Source: UBA7985 sp965661545 (lineage in GTDB: Bacteria > Pseudomonadota > Alphaproteobacteria > UBA7985). From it: a stretch of DNA of 56,501 bases. Positions 17,461 to 25,975 of the stretch are shown one piece after another; position 1 is the stretch's first letter, and every line of letters begins with the position of its first letter. The translations under genes were made by a program, and so were the position numbers. The stretch is from contig CBFIEF010000016.1 of NCBI GenBank assembly GCA_965661545.1, forward strand, positions 1 to 56,501. Reading direction: 5' to 3'. Under the pieces are notes generated by a model. It searched no databases. It worked only from the letters and a program-made list of their open reading frames with translations, and was not told the origin of the DNA.

Positions 17461-18177
17461 ATGATCGAACGTGACAATAGCCCCACGTCCTTGCCGCTTT
17501 ATCAACAAGTCAGCGAGTTCCTCATTCGGGAAATCGCCGCGGGTAGGCTGCTGAACGGACAGCGGTTACCGCCAGAAAGAACCCTCGCGAGCCATCATGG
17601 GATCACGGTTCGGACGTTGCGTAAGGCGCTGCTGGAGCTGGAGCAGCGCGGCTTGCTGGATCGGGTTCAAGGGTCTGGAAACTACATCCGCACAACCTCG
17701 GACGTGCAGAGCATCTACTCGCTGTTTCGGCTGGAACTGCACGAGGGCGGAGGCTTGCCGACAGCGAACATCATAGACATCTGCCAATGTGCGAAGCCAG
17801 ACGGTTTCCCATCCTTTGGCCCATCCAGAGACGCCACCCGCATCCGCCGCTTGCGGTTCTTGAACCAAATCGCTGTTGCGATTGAGGAGATATGGCTGGA
17901 CCGGGACAGCGGGGTGGTGACGGCAGAAGACGTGTCAGACTCTCTCTACCGCACCTATCAGGACAAGTTGGGTTTCTGGATCAGTCGCGTGAGCGACAAA
18001 GTCCGGGTTGCGCCCCTGCCGGACTGGGTGCCGCCTGCGCCTACTTTTGCGATGCAGGCGGGCGCGGTATCGGGCTACGTCGAACGGCTGAGTTGGGCGC
18101 AAGCGGAGCATCCGGTGGAGTATTCGCGCACGTGGTTTGACCCAAGCCGCGCGAATTACGTCCAGCGTATCTCCTAG
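17461..18177 (+). CDS. GntR-family regulator, HutC/UTRA type
   Basis: 238 residues from the ATG at 17461; the longer frame upstream overlaps the divergent promoter and is rejected. The N-terminal winged helix (residues 10-78) has PLYQQVSEFLIREIAAGRL, the LPPERTLASHHGITVRTLRKA recognition helix, and a wing ending GSGNYIRT. Residues 90-235 form a UTRA ligand-binding domain (ATRIRRLRFLNQIAVAIEEIWLDRD). UTRA regulators bind small metabolites. It is divergent from the LLM monooxygenase and convergent, seven bases apart, with the TRAP importer, which makes these its likely targets. Confidence 0.9.
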   Translation: MIERDNSPTSLPLYQQVSEFLIREIAAGRLLNGQRLPPERTLASHHGITVRTLRKALLELEQRGLLDRVQGSGNYIRTTSDVQSIYSLFRLELHEGGGLPTANIIDICQCAKPDGFPSFGPSRDATRIRRLRFLNQIAVAIEEIWLDRDSGVVTAEDVSDSLYRTYQDKLGFWISRVSDKVRVAPLPDWVPPAPTFAMQAGAVSGYVERLSWAQAEHPVEYSRTWFDPSRANYVQRIS

Positions 18178-18184
18178 CCCTCGC

Positions 18185-19507
18185 CTAGTTTAACCAGTCT
18201 TGGATGGCGTTGGCCGTATCGGGCAGCCACAGCGCGATTTGCGGGAACAGAAAGACCAGAATCACCAGCACAATCTGCGCGGCGACAAAGGGAATGACGC
18301 CCCGATAAATCGTCTGGAGCGGCACGTGTTGGGCCATTCCTTTGATAACGAACACATTCATCCCAATGGGCGGCGTTATTAGCCCCAGCTCCACCACCAT
18401 GACCACAATGATGCCGAACCAAACCGGGTCAAAGCCCAGATTAACGACAATGGGAAAGAAGATCGGAACCGTCAGCAGGATCATGGCCAAAGCGTCCATG
18501 AAACAGCCCAGAACAAGATAAATCAGCAGGATGACGACCATCACCATCATCGGGTGCATATCCAGCCCAGATACGAAGCTCGACAACCCATAAGCCATGC
18601 CGGAGAACACCATCAGGTTGTTCAGCGCAATGGCACCGATGAGGATGGTAAAGATCATGCCCGTGGTGCGAATGGTTTCCAACAGCGAGCCTTTGATGGT
18701 TTCAAAGTTCAACCGTCCGCGGAGCGCCGCAATGCCAAAAGCGCCAACGGCACCAATGCCTGCGGCTTCAGTTGGCGTGAAAAAGCCGAAGTAAATCCCA
18801 CCAATTACCAGCGCAAACAGCAATAAAATCGCCCAGGTGCGGCCTAGTGCGCGGATCTTTTCGAGCGCCGTAGTCTTCTCGCCCTTTGGCCCCGCAGCGG
18901 GGTTAAAACGCGTGAAAATGGCGATCACAAGCATAAAGCCTAGAGTGGTCAAAATGCCGGGGATGAAGCCTGCGATGAACAGGTCGCCGATCGAGGTCTC
19001 AGTCAGGATGCCGTAGAGCACCAGAACAACAGACGGCGGGATCAAGATACCGATGATACCGCCTGCTGCGACGGAACCGGTCGCAAGGCTGTCTGAGTAC
19101 TTGAAGCGCTTCATCTCGGGCAGCGCGACTTGGCTCATGGTCGCGGCAGTCGCAACCGATGATCCACAAATCGCAGCGAAAGCGCCACACGCGCCCACCG
19201 TCGCCAGCGCAACGCCACCACGGAACGCGCCAAGCCACGCGTTAAAGGCCGAATACAGCTCTCGGCTCAACCCCGATCGCGATGCGACCGATCCCATGAG
19301 CACGAACAGCGGAATAATGGACAGATCAAAGTTGGCGGTGGTCTCAAAGACCGTATTTCCAAACAGCGCCAAGGCGGGTTTCAGGCCGATGATGGCCGCA
19401 ACGCCAAGGACGCCACAGGCGGCCATCGCAACGCCAATGGGAATGGAGAAAATCAACAGAACGAACAGAATGCCCAGCGCGACCAGGCCGATGGTTAACG
19501 GATCCAT
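18185..19507 (-). CDS. dctM: TRAP transporter large permease subunit DctM
   Basis: 440 residues, about 12 hydrophobic segments along the whole length. Typical DctM features: SIIPLFVLMGSVASRSGLS, ICGSSVATAATMSQVALPEMKRFKY and GGIIGILIPPSVVLVLYGILTE. It forms the sodium-driven channel part of a TRAP importer with DctQ and DctP. AAGGAGG precedes the ATG, and it starts 12 bases after dctQ. It is the last gene of the dctPQM transcript and converges with the GntR gene. Confidence 0.95.
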   Translation of the reverse strand: MDPLTIGLVALGILFVLLIFSIPIGVAMAACGVLGVAAIIGLKPALALFGNTVFETTANFDLSIIPLFVLMGSVASRSGLSRELYSAFNAWLGAFRGGVALATVGACGAFAAICGSSVATAATMSQVALPEMKRFKYSDSLATGSVAAGGIIGILIPPSVVLVLYGILTETSIGDLFIAGFIPGILTTLGFMLVIAIFTRFNPAAGPKGEKTTALEKIRALGRTWAILLLFALVIGGIYFGFFTPTEAAGIGAVGAFGIAALRGRLNFETIKGSLLETIRTTGMIFTILIGAIALNNLMVFSGMAYGLSSFVSGLDMHPMMVMVVILLIYLVLGCFMDALAMILLTVPIFFPIVVNLGFDPVWFGIIVVMVVELGLITPPIGMNVFVIKGMAQHVPLQTIYRGVIPFVAAQIVLVILVFLFPQIALWLPDTANAIQDWLN

Positions 19508-19519
19508 GCTCGACCTCCT

Positions 19520-20059
19520 TTAAGCTGGGTCATTGGTGTTTTGAGAGTCTTGCACGTCTTGAGCCTTGGCTTGCTGGAGATGCTCTTCGACTTCGCTTGG
19601 CGCGTTAATGCCCGTCACCACCATGACGGCAGCAATTCCCGCGGCGGCCAGACTGGCCAACGACATGGCGTAAACAACTGGCGCAACTGGCAGAAACAAA
19701 ACCTGCGTTGCCAAGCCATCACCAGCGAACTGCTGTGCTTTTCCAAACAGGCCATAGGCCAGAACACCGAAGAAGATCATCAGCAGCAACGATGAAAACC
19801 GCAGCATCCAGCTATAAATTTTCTTGCCCACAAATGACTGGATCAAGTCCACAGAGATGTGGCGTGCGGAAACTGTCGTGGTGCCAAAGGCCAAGCAAAC
19901 GATGAGCCCCATGGCGAGTTTTGTGAGCTCAACGGAAAAGGTCAGTGGCTTGTTAAAAAACTCGCGCCCAATTACGTCGGCAAACGTCAGCGCCATCAGT
20001 GCAAGCAGGCAGATAGCGGCAATGGTTGTGATGGCGGTGCTAATGACTCGCAGGATCAT
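19520..20059 (-). CDS. dctQ: TRAP transporter small permease subunit DctQ
   Basis: 179 residues with four predicted membrane segments (ICLLALMALTFADVIGREF, LAMGLIVCLAFGTTTVSA, FSSLLLMIFFGVLAYGLF, YAMSLASLAAAGIAAVMVV). The F-D-V-x-x-R near the first helix and the conserved ARHISVDLIQ between helices are DctQ hallmarks. It lies between dctP and dctM. A strong hairpin in the 97-bp gap from dctP probably lowers its expression relative to the binding protein. Confidence 0.92.
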   Translation of the reverse strand: MILRVISTAITTIAAICLLALMALTFADVIGREFFNKPLTFSVELTKLAMGLIVCLAFGTTTVSARHISVDLIQSFVGKKIYSWMLRFSSLLLMIFFGVLAYGLFGKAQQFAGDGLATQVLFLPVAPVVYAMSLASLAAAGIAAVMVVTGINAPSEVEEHLQQAKAQDVQDSQNTNDPA

Positions 20060-20105
20060 TCCTCAAAGCCTCAAAATGATATGCATGAAAATGACTAAAA
20101 GACAG

Positions 20106-20135
20106 AACTGGAGCAGAGTTTCCCCTGCTCCAGTT
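20106..20135 (-). terminator. Hairpin between dctP and dctQM
   Basis: Perfect 11-bp stem AACTGGAGCAG / CTGCTCCAGTT with an 8-base loop. No clean T-tract follows on the minus strand, so it is likely a partial terminator or mRNA stabiliser that sets binding-protein excess. Confidence 0.7.
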
Positions 20136-20156
20136 TAAAGTCTGCAAGTACAGGTA

Positions 20157-21179
20157 CTAGTTGTACTTGCTGAAGGTTGCCTTCAGGTCGTCGAGCAGTG
20201 CAGCGCCGTCCAGACCGCGTGCATCCGCACGATCGATCCAATCCGCTTCCATGAAGGAAATCTGCTCAGCCCACCGCGCGATTTCCGCATCGGAAAGCAT
20301 GGTCACTGTGCCGCCGCCATCGAGAGCCGCCTGCATGCCGACTTTATCAGCCGCGTCCCAACCTGCGCCAAGCAACTTAGCACCATTGATGCCGCCCGCT
20401 TCATCAAGCGCAGCTTGCAGATCCGCTGGCATTGCGTCGTACTTTGCCTGGTTCATCATGATGACGAAAGGCGTGGTGTACAGACCGCCCGGGATGGACA
20501 GGTGGTAGTCAACCAGCTCGCTCAAGCGGAAACCAGCAACGGACTCGTATGGGAACATTGCCCCGTCAGCCACGCCTTTTGAGATCGCTTCGTAAGCCTG
20601 AGACGCTGGCATCGCAACTGGAACAGCGCCCAGAGCTTCTGACATGCGAACACCGCCGCCACCAACGCGCAGTTTCACGTCAGCAAGGTCTTCCAGCGTT
20701 TCAATTGGCTTCTTGGTGTGGATCGCGCCCGGACCGTGTACGAACAGGGTGATTACCTTCACGTCTTCGAGTTCTTCACCGAAGCCGATGTTGCGCTCGT
20801 ACCAGTCCCAAGCAGCCTGTGAACCGGCCTCAGCGGAGCTGGACAGGAACGGCAGCTCGATCGCACGCAGAACCTCAAACGGGCCAGGCGTGTATGCGGC
20901 TACGTGGTAAACCAAGTCGGATGCACCGGCACGGACGAGGTCGTACTGCGCTGGTGGGCCACCGATTGGTGCTGGATCGACGTTGATCTTGATCCGGCCA
21001 TTGGATGCTTCATCAACAGAAGCAATCCAGTCTTTCAAGGTCGTTGCGATCATGTGGTGCTGTGGTGGCAACCAAGTGCCCATACGCAGCGTTACAGTCT
21101 CTTGTGCTGACGCGACACCAGCGGACAATGCAACGGCGCTCGCCGCGATACCAGCGAGCATGTATTTCGTAAATTTCAT
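20157..21179 (-). CDS. dctP: TRAP transporter substrate-binding protein DctP
   Basis: 340 residues. A clear Sec signal peptide ends at AGVASAQ. The mature DctP-family fold includes LRVGGGGVRMSEALGAVPVAMPASQAYEAI, the conserved ligand-carboxylate region, and VADGAMFPYESVAGFRLSEL. It delivers an organic acid to DctQM. AGGAGGA-type GGGAGG precedes the ATG. The operon follows the acyl-CoA ligase/P450 operon on the same strand with a 226-bp gap, so the imported compound may be the substrate of that operon. Confidence 0.95.
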   Translation of the reverse strand: MKFTKYMLAGIAASAVALSAGVASAQETVTLRMGTWLPPQHHMIATTLKDWIASVDEASNGRIKINVDPAPIGGPPAQYDLVRAGASDLVYHVAAYTPGPFEVLRAIELPFLSSSAEAGSQAAWDWYERNIGFGEELEDVKVITLFVHGPGAIHTKKPIETLEDLADVKLRVGGGGVRMSEALGAVPVAMPASQAYEAISKGVADGAMFPYESVAGFRLSELVDYHLSIPGGLYTTPFVIMMNQAKYDAMPADLQAALDEAGGINGAKLLGAGWDAADKVGMQAALDGGGTVTMLSDAEIARWAEQISFMEADWIDRADARGLDGAALLDDLKATFSKYN

Positions 21180-21361
21180 CTTTTCCTCCCGTAGATGAGA
21201 TGATTGACGGGGCGTGTTTCCCCCGCGTTCAATCAGCCAAAGGGTCTCGAAATATTGGGCGGCTCTATTAAAGAAGACGTCACCTACTCATCTCCCGAAC
21301 CGTCCCAACCTTCAAATTGCTGAGGCATGCCTAACCTAACAAGACCCGGAGCCTTCTTGTC

Positions 21362-21381
21362 AAACTTATCGTGTTAAGTTT
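21362..21381 (-). promoter_or_regulatory. Palindrome upstream of dctP, candidate operator
   Basis: Perfect 7-bp inverted repeat AAACTTA - TCGTGT - TAAGTTT. It abuts TTGACA (minus strand, 21358-21363), a good -35 element for the TRAP operon, although no strong -10 is visible. It could be a site for the local GntR/UTRA regulator or a weak terminator of the upstream gene. Confidence 0.45.
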
Positions 21382-21405
21382 AGGGCAATCTAGCTGCAAA
21401 AATTG

Positions 21406-22881
21406 CTATTCCAGCACCAACGCTCGAACATCCTCTCGAACCACCTTGCCCATGGCATTCCGGGGCAAAGCATCAACGAAGGTGATGCGGCTCGGGTGCT
21501 TAAAGCGGGCAAGCTCGTCTTTGAGCTGCTGTTGGATTGGCGCTAACGGGCGAGCGTCGCCCTCAATCACTGCAACCGGCGTTTGCCCCCATCGCTGGCT
21601 TGGCACGCCAACAACACAGCAATCGTTGATCCCTGATACGGCGCGCAGCACGCGTTCGATCTCGGCGGGATAGATGTTTTCGCCACCCGAAATAATGACG
21701 TTCTTCAACCGGTCTCGGAACCAGTAAACGCCGTCGGCATCCAACGAGGCAACATCCCCCGACGCCCAAAATCCGTCGGCGTCGATCAGCGCCTTATCCG
21801 GCCAATAGCGGTTCGCCAAGTTGGGGGCCTTAATCAGAATTTCGCCCGGTTCATCCAGACCGGGTTCTTGACCTTTGGCATTCTGCAGCTTGATCTCGAC
21901 CCCGCTCGGGGCCTTGCCAATCGAACCCGGCGTGGCAAGCGCTTGGTCGATGGTCTGAAAGATGGAAATCGGACCAGACTCTGTGGCGCCATAAATCTGC
22001 AGCACCGGGATCCCCCGATCCTGCAACGCCGCGATCAGCTCAATCGGCACATCAGTCGAGCCGATGGAAACAGCCCGCAGATCGCTCAGATCCAACGCTT
22101 CCCACGTCGGTAAAGCCAGCATGGCCTGCAGCGTTGCCGGAACGTGCAGTGTCAGTGTTGGTTTGAAACTTGCGTGCAGGGCGGCCATTTGCTGTGGCTC
22201 GAACGCTGTCATGACCAGCACTTGCGCACCTGACAACAGCGCCGCCAGTGTCTGAATCGCCAATCCACCAACGTGGAACATCGGCAAGATCGTCAGAACC
22301 CGATCCTGACGCCCATCAGGGTTATAGTCATGCATGGCCACGGATAGTTGCGCGTTGGCCCAGACGGCGTCTTGAGAATGCACGGCACCTTTGGGTCGGC
22401 CAGTTGAGCCAGATGTGTACACCAGCAACAGATCGTCCGCGCCCTGCCCTACATCTGGGACTTTATCGTCTGACGAGGCATTTGAAATCAGCGATTTGAG
22501 GTCAAAGGTTGGAACACCAAGTCCAGCCGCCGGTTTCTCGTACCCCTGCAAGGTCACCAATACGCGCGGCGCTGCATCCTCCAGCATCCACGCCCATTCT
22601 TTGCCGCTTAACCGCCAGTTCAACGGCATCAGAACGCAACCAAGCCGCGCACAGGCAAACAACAGGATGACCAGAGCAGCGGAGTTCTTGCCCAAATGCG
22701 CGACGCGGTCGCCGGGCTTTACACCCAACGCCGAAAGCGCCGCCGCCAAGTGCTGTGACTGCGCGACAACCTCGGTCAACGTGTAAGCCCCGTCATCGCC
22801 AAGCAACCTTGGCTGTCGCCCATCTTCCGCTGCCGCAGCTGTCTCCAGCGCCTTCAGGATAGGCCCAAGGCTAGCCGTCAT
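21406..22881 (-). CDS. AMP-dependent acyl-CoA synthetase/ligase
   Basis: 491 residues, ANL superfamily. The P-loop is YTSGSTGRPKGAVHS; A5 is IYGATESGPIS; the A7/A8 region is ASGDVASLDADGVYWFRDRLKNVIISGGENIYPAEIE; the catalytic lysine is in PRNAMGKVVRE. It activates a carboxylic acid (aromatic or aliphatic) to its CoA ester. The ATG at 22881 follows GGCGAGAG and overlaps the last codons of the acyl-CoA dehydrogenase, so the two are coupled. It is the last gene of the DUF3237-P450-NicX-like operon. Confidence 0.93.
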   Translation of the reverse strand: MTASLGPILKALETAAAAEDGRQPRLLGDDGAYTLTEVVAQSQHLAAALSALGVKPGDRVAHLGKNSAALVILLFACARLGCVLMPLNWRLSGKEWAWMLEDAAPRVLVTLQGYEKPAAGLGVPTFDLKSLISNASSDDKVPDVGQGADDLLLVYTSGSTGRPKGAVHSQDAVWANAQLSVAMHDYNPDGRQDRVLTILPMFHVGGLAIQTLAALLSGAQVLVMTAFEPQQMAALHASFKPTLTLHVPATLQAMLALPTWEALDLSDLRAVSIGSTDVPIELIAALQDRGIPVLQIYGATESGPISIFQTIDQALATPGSIGKAPSGVEIKLQNAKGQEPGLDEPGEILIKAPNLANRYWPDKALIDADGFWASGDVASLDADGVYWFRDRLKNVIISGGENIYPAEIERVLRAVSGINDCCVVGVPSQRWGQTPVAVIEGDARPLAPIQQQLKDELARFKHPSRITFVDALPRNAMGKVVREDVRALVLE

Positions 22882-24127
22882 CGCTCTCGCCGGTTTCATA
22901 GAGCGCCAATTTGCCCAAGCGGTCCAAGCAGATTTCCGCCGTCCACGGCAGCATCAGCGACCCACAGCGGCTATCACGATACAAGCGCTCCAACGGCAGC
23001 GACTTCAGCATAGACTGGCCACCACAGGTGCGGATCGCCAGCGCGCACAGGCTCGCCGCCGTTTCCATCACCACATGCTGCGCGGTATAGGCCCGCATCA
23101 ATTGTTCTTTGGTGGGGTCCGGACAGGCCTCTGAAATCGCCTGGAACCACAGCGCTTTTGCGCTTTCCAGTTTGACATTCATGTCCGCGACGGCGAGCTG
23201 CTTGGTTGGGAACTGACGGCGCTTGACTGGCGGCAACCCTTCGATTTCACCGCGCAGATAAGCAATCGTAAAGTCGTACGCCGCCTGACAAATTCCCATG
23301 TACGTCGGCGAAAGCGTCATGAACATGTGCGGCCAGCGAGATGCCGCTTGGAAGTAGAGGCCGTGCGGCATGAGCGCTGCGGAATCAGGCACGAAAACGT
23401 CTTCGAAAATCAGCGTCCGTGAGACGGTTCCACGCATGCCCAATGGATCCCACTCGCCCTCGACCTTCACACCCTCAGCTTTCGCTGGAACAGCGATATA
23501 GATGGTATCGCGGCGAGAGTACTTGCCGCTTTCTTGGATCTCGCCACAGAGGATGCCGTAGTAATCAGCAAAACCCGAAAGCGACGCAAAAATCTTCTTC
23601 CCGTTGATGATCCAGCCACCCTCAGTCGGCGTGGCAGTCGTTGACCATGGCGCAGCCCCTGCTGCTGCTGCTCCACCTTCGGAAAACGGCTGTGAATAGA
23701 TCGCACCATCTTCGACAATGCGCCGGAAATGCTCGCTGCGCCGGTCGTGGTGCTCGGTCAAAGCGTCCGGCTCAAGGTCCAGATCATCCGACAGCGGGCC
23801 AGTCCACAGCGTCGAACAAACGTGCATGTTCCACGTCAGCGCCGTCGCCCCACAGAACCGCCCCATCTCAGCCGCCGTGAGCATATAGGCCCGGTAGTCC
23901 GCGCCTAGGCCTCCATGCTCCTTGGGCACCCCAATGCCCAACAAGCCGTTGCCATGCATGTCATGGTAATTTTCGAGCGGAAAGGTTGCTTCCGTGTCCC
24001 AGCGGTGCGCCCGCCCTGCCAATGTGGTCTGGCCGAAATCGCGGGCCAAGGTCGTCAGCTCGCGTTCCTGCTCCGTCAGCCGCCAGCCCTTGGCGTCAAA
24101 CATCGGTTTTGAATTAATGGCACTCAT
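22871..24127 (-). CDS. Acyl-CoA dehydrogenase-like flavoprotein
   Basis: 418 residues with the three-domain ACAD fold (EHGGLGADYRAYMLTAAEMGRF, GGWIINGKKIFASLSGFADYY, DPLGMRGTVSRTLIFEDVFVP and a C-terminal helical domain). The usual catalytic Glu in the YEGT-type loop is not found: the loop reads SLMLPWTAE. The alternative Glu position on helix G is TLSPTYMG. Thus the base is either displaced, or the protein uses flavin chemistry other than alpha,beta-dehydrogenation. It lies 12 bases after the hydrolase gene and overlaps the ligase gene. Confidence 0.88.
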   Translation of the reverse strand: MSAINSKPMFDAKGWRLTEQERELTTLARDFGQTTLAGRAHRWDTEATFPLENYHDMHGNGLLGIGVPKEHGGLGADYRAYMLTAAEMGRFCGATALTWNMHVCSTLWTGPLSDDLDLEPDALTEHHDRRSEHFRRIVEDGAIYSQPFSEGGAAAAGAAPWSTTATPTEGGWIINGKKIFASLSGFADYYGILCGEIQESGKYSRRDTIYIAVPAKAEGVKVEGEWDPLGMRGTVSRTLIFEDVFVPDSAALMPHGLYFQAASRWPHMFMTLSPTYMGICQAAYDFTIAYLRGEIEGLPPVKRRQFPTKQLAVADMNVKLESAKALWFQAISEACPDPTKEQLMRAYTAQHVVMETAASLCALAIRTCGGQSMLKSLPLERLYRDSRCGSLMLPWTAEICLDRLGKLALYETGESDDG

Positions 24128-24139
24128 CGAACAGTCACT

Positions 24140-24865
24140 CTACAGGTTAAAGTCGCGCACAAAGGCATGAACGGCGTCGGCTAAGGCATCCGGGCACTCC
24201 ATCGGCAGGCCGTGTCCGGCGTCAAACTCGACGTAGCGCGATTGAGGCAATCGGTCGGACATCTTAACCATGGTTTTGCTCGGTGCATTCTGATCCTTCG
24301 ACCCTGCGACAATCAGACAGGGGCAGGCAACCTCGCCCAAGGCATCTCGGCGGTTGAACGACACAAGCGTTTTCATCACCGAACGAAAGGTCACTTCTGG
24401 AATTTCTGCGGACATCGCCGTCCCCAGCGCCAGAGCCGCATCACTGACGTTATCGCCGAGATAGCCCTTGGCCATTTCGGGTGCCATATCGGCCATAGAC
24501 TTTCCAGCGTCCAGCCCCGACATGCGCGCCTTGAGGAAGGCTTCCTTGAAGCTTGGATCAGGGCCGCCAAAAGCTGGGGTGGTGCACACCAGCACCAAAC
24601 CAGCAACGCGATCAGGGTGATCAAGGGCAAAGTCCAGCGCCAGCATCCCGCCGATCGAGTGGCCGATCAAGACGCTCGGGTGATGGGGTAGCTTGCTCCC
24701 CAACCAGTCCTTGAGCATTTCAAAGTTCTCCGGCAACCCCGGCTCACCCGCGTATCCGGGCAGATTCAGGCTCAGCAGATCAGGCCGATCCATCGCCGTC
24801 GCCAGCGCGTGAAATGTTCGACCATCTGCCCCAATGCCGTGCAATGCGGCTAGTGTTCCACTCAC
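24140..24865 (-). CDS. Alpha/beta-fold hydrolase
   Basis: 241 residues. Nucleophile Ser70 in LIGHSIGG, acid Asp in VAGSKDQNAPS, and His in FDAGHGLPME. An oxyanion-hole LHGIGADGR lies near the N-terminus. Closest in style are enol-lactone hydrolases (PcaD) and ring-fission product hydrolases. The start is GTG, overlapping the stop of the NicX-like gene as GTGA. In nicotinate breakdown NicX is followed by NicD, an alpha/beta-hydrolase N-formylmaleamate deformylase. This gene could fill that role (inference from coupling), but it is not an obvious NicD orthologue. Confidence 0.88.
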   Translation of the reverse strand: MSGTLAALHGIGADGRTFHALATAMDRPDLLSLNLPGYAGEPGLPENFEMLKDWLGSKLPHHPSVLIGHSIGGMLALDFALDHPDRVAGLVLVCTTPAFGGPDPSFKEAFLKARMSGLDAGKSMADMAPEMAKGYLGDNVSDAALALGTAMSAEIPEVTFRSVMKTLVSFNRRDALGEVACPCLIVAGSKDQNAPSKTMVKMSDRLPQSRYVEFDAGHGLPMECPDALADAVHAFVRDFNL

Positions 24866-25896
24866 AAAACGCGTCCTTCTGCGACCATGACTTCATCGTC
24901 TAATGCGATGGTGCAGTTCAACATGGGCAGGTCGAAATGTCCCTCGGTAAACCTTCCGGCAAACTCGTTTGCACCAGTGGAAAAAAGGAAGTTTCCTGCA
25001 AAACATCGCAACTCAGTACCGTTGGTTTCAGCCTTATCATACATGCTCAAGGCCTCGTAGCGGGCCTTTGGGTTCAAACCCCACCCCACGTGTGAGACCG
25101 CATAGGCGTTGCGGTCCTCCCAAGCTTCGAGATAGCGCGTCAGCTGCTCAAAATCTCGGCCTTCGCCTTCTATGTCCGTGACAAAATCATCCTCAATCGT
25201 CAAACGAATGGGCCGTTCCATATAGGTCTTGAAGGTAAGATTTACGTCCCCTGCGCCCAATACGAGAACGCCATTGGTCGATTGCTCCGCCGGGAAACTC
25301 ACCACAACGCCGCCGGGCCAATGGGCCAGTGTGGCGGGGCGATCGGTCCAACCCCATACGCCCGCGGTCACAGCACCGCCCATCGCAACGGTCAAATCGC
25401 TGCCCACCGCCGACGTCACACGCATAGTCTTTGCCGCACGACAACGTTTCACGGCGGCTTTGACGTGATCTTTCAGGACCAAGTCAGGGACCAGCCGCTC
25501 TAGGCAATCGGGGTGTTCGTTGGAAACCACCTGAACCCGCGTCCCAGATTTGAGGATCTCTCCCAATTCCCGCGCGTGCATCAACCCTTCGAGCGTCAAA
25601 TCAGCAACAAAGCTCGCCGACTTCAGCGCTTCGAGCGCAACTGTTTGGCCATTGAGAACCGTTGCCGCGCCCGTAGACCGCAAGGACACCGGCGCTGTTT
25701 GCCGCTGCGTTGGCACCACCACATGGCAAATCTTAGCGCCCAGCATATCCAGTGCGATTTCGCTCAGCTGGACATTCAAAGGCCGAGACTGGCTTTCTGA
25801 CAGGATCACCACATCTTCGCCCGGGGCCACACCACAGAGCTCAAACACGGCTTTGAAAGCCTCAATCCATCGCGCCTCTATGCGGTCAAGCAGCAT
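24862..25896 (-). CDS. NicX-like Fe(II) ring-cleavage dioxygenase (M29-like fold)
   Basis: 344 residues. The C-terminal half closely resembles 2,5-dihydroxypyridine 5,6-dioxygenase NicX: AYAVSHVGWGLNPKARYEAL, RCFAGNFLFSTGANEFAGR and GHFDLPM. The three NicX iron ligands (His265, His318, Asp320) have counterparts in His269, His320 and Asp322 with nearly the same spacing. NicX opens a dihydroxypyridine ring to N-formylmaleamate using O2. The fold is shared with M29 aminopeptidases, so database names may say leucyl aminopeptidase. AAGGA precedes ATG. Its neighbours (P450, hydrolase, CoA ligase) fit ring catabolism. The exact ring substrate is unknown. Confidence 0.82.
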   Translation of the reverse strand: MLLDRIEARWIEAFKAVFELCGVAPGEDVVILSESQSRPLNVQLSEIALDMLGAKICHVVVPTQRQTAPVSLRSTGAATVLNGQTVALEALKSASFVADLTLEGLMHARELGEILKSGTRVQVVSNEHPDCLERLVPDLVLKDHVKAAVKRCRAAKTMRVTSAVGSDLTVAMGGAVTAGVWGWTDRPATLAHWPGGVVVSFPAEQSTNGVLVLGAGDVNLTFKTYMERPIRLTIEDDFVTDIEGEGRDFEQLTRYLEAWEDRNAYAVSHVGWGLNPKARYEALSMYDKAETNGTELRCFAGNFLFSTGANEFAGRFTEGHFDLPMLNCTIALDDEVMVAEGRVL

Positions 25897-25975
25897 ATTT
25901 CTTGTTCCTTTTGGCCCTTAGGCTCCGTTTCTGGACACGAGAAACACCCTGCCCCAGACCGTTCTGCCGATCAAC

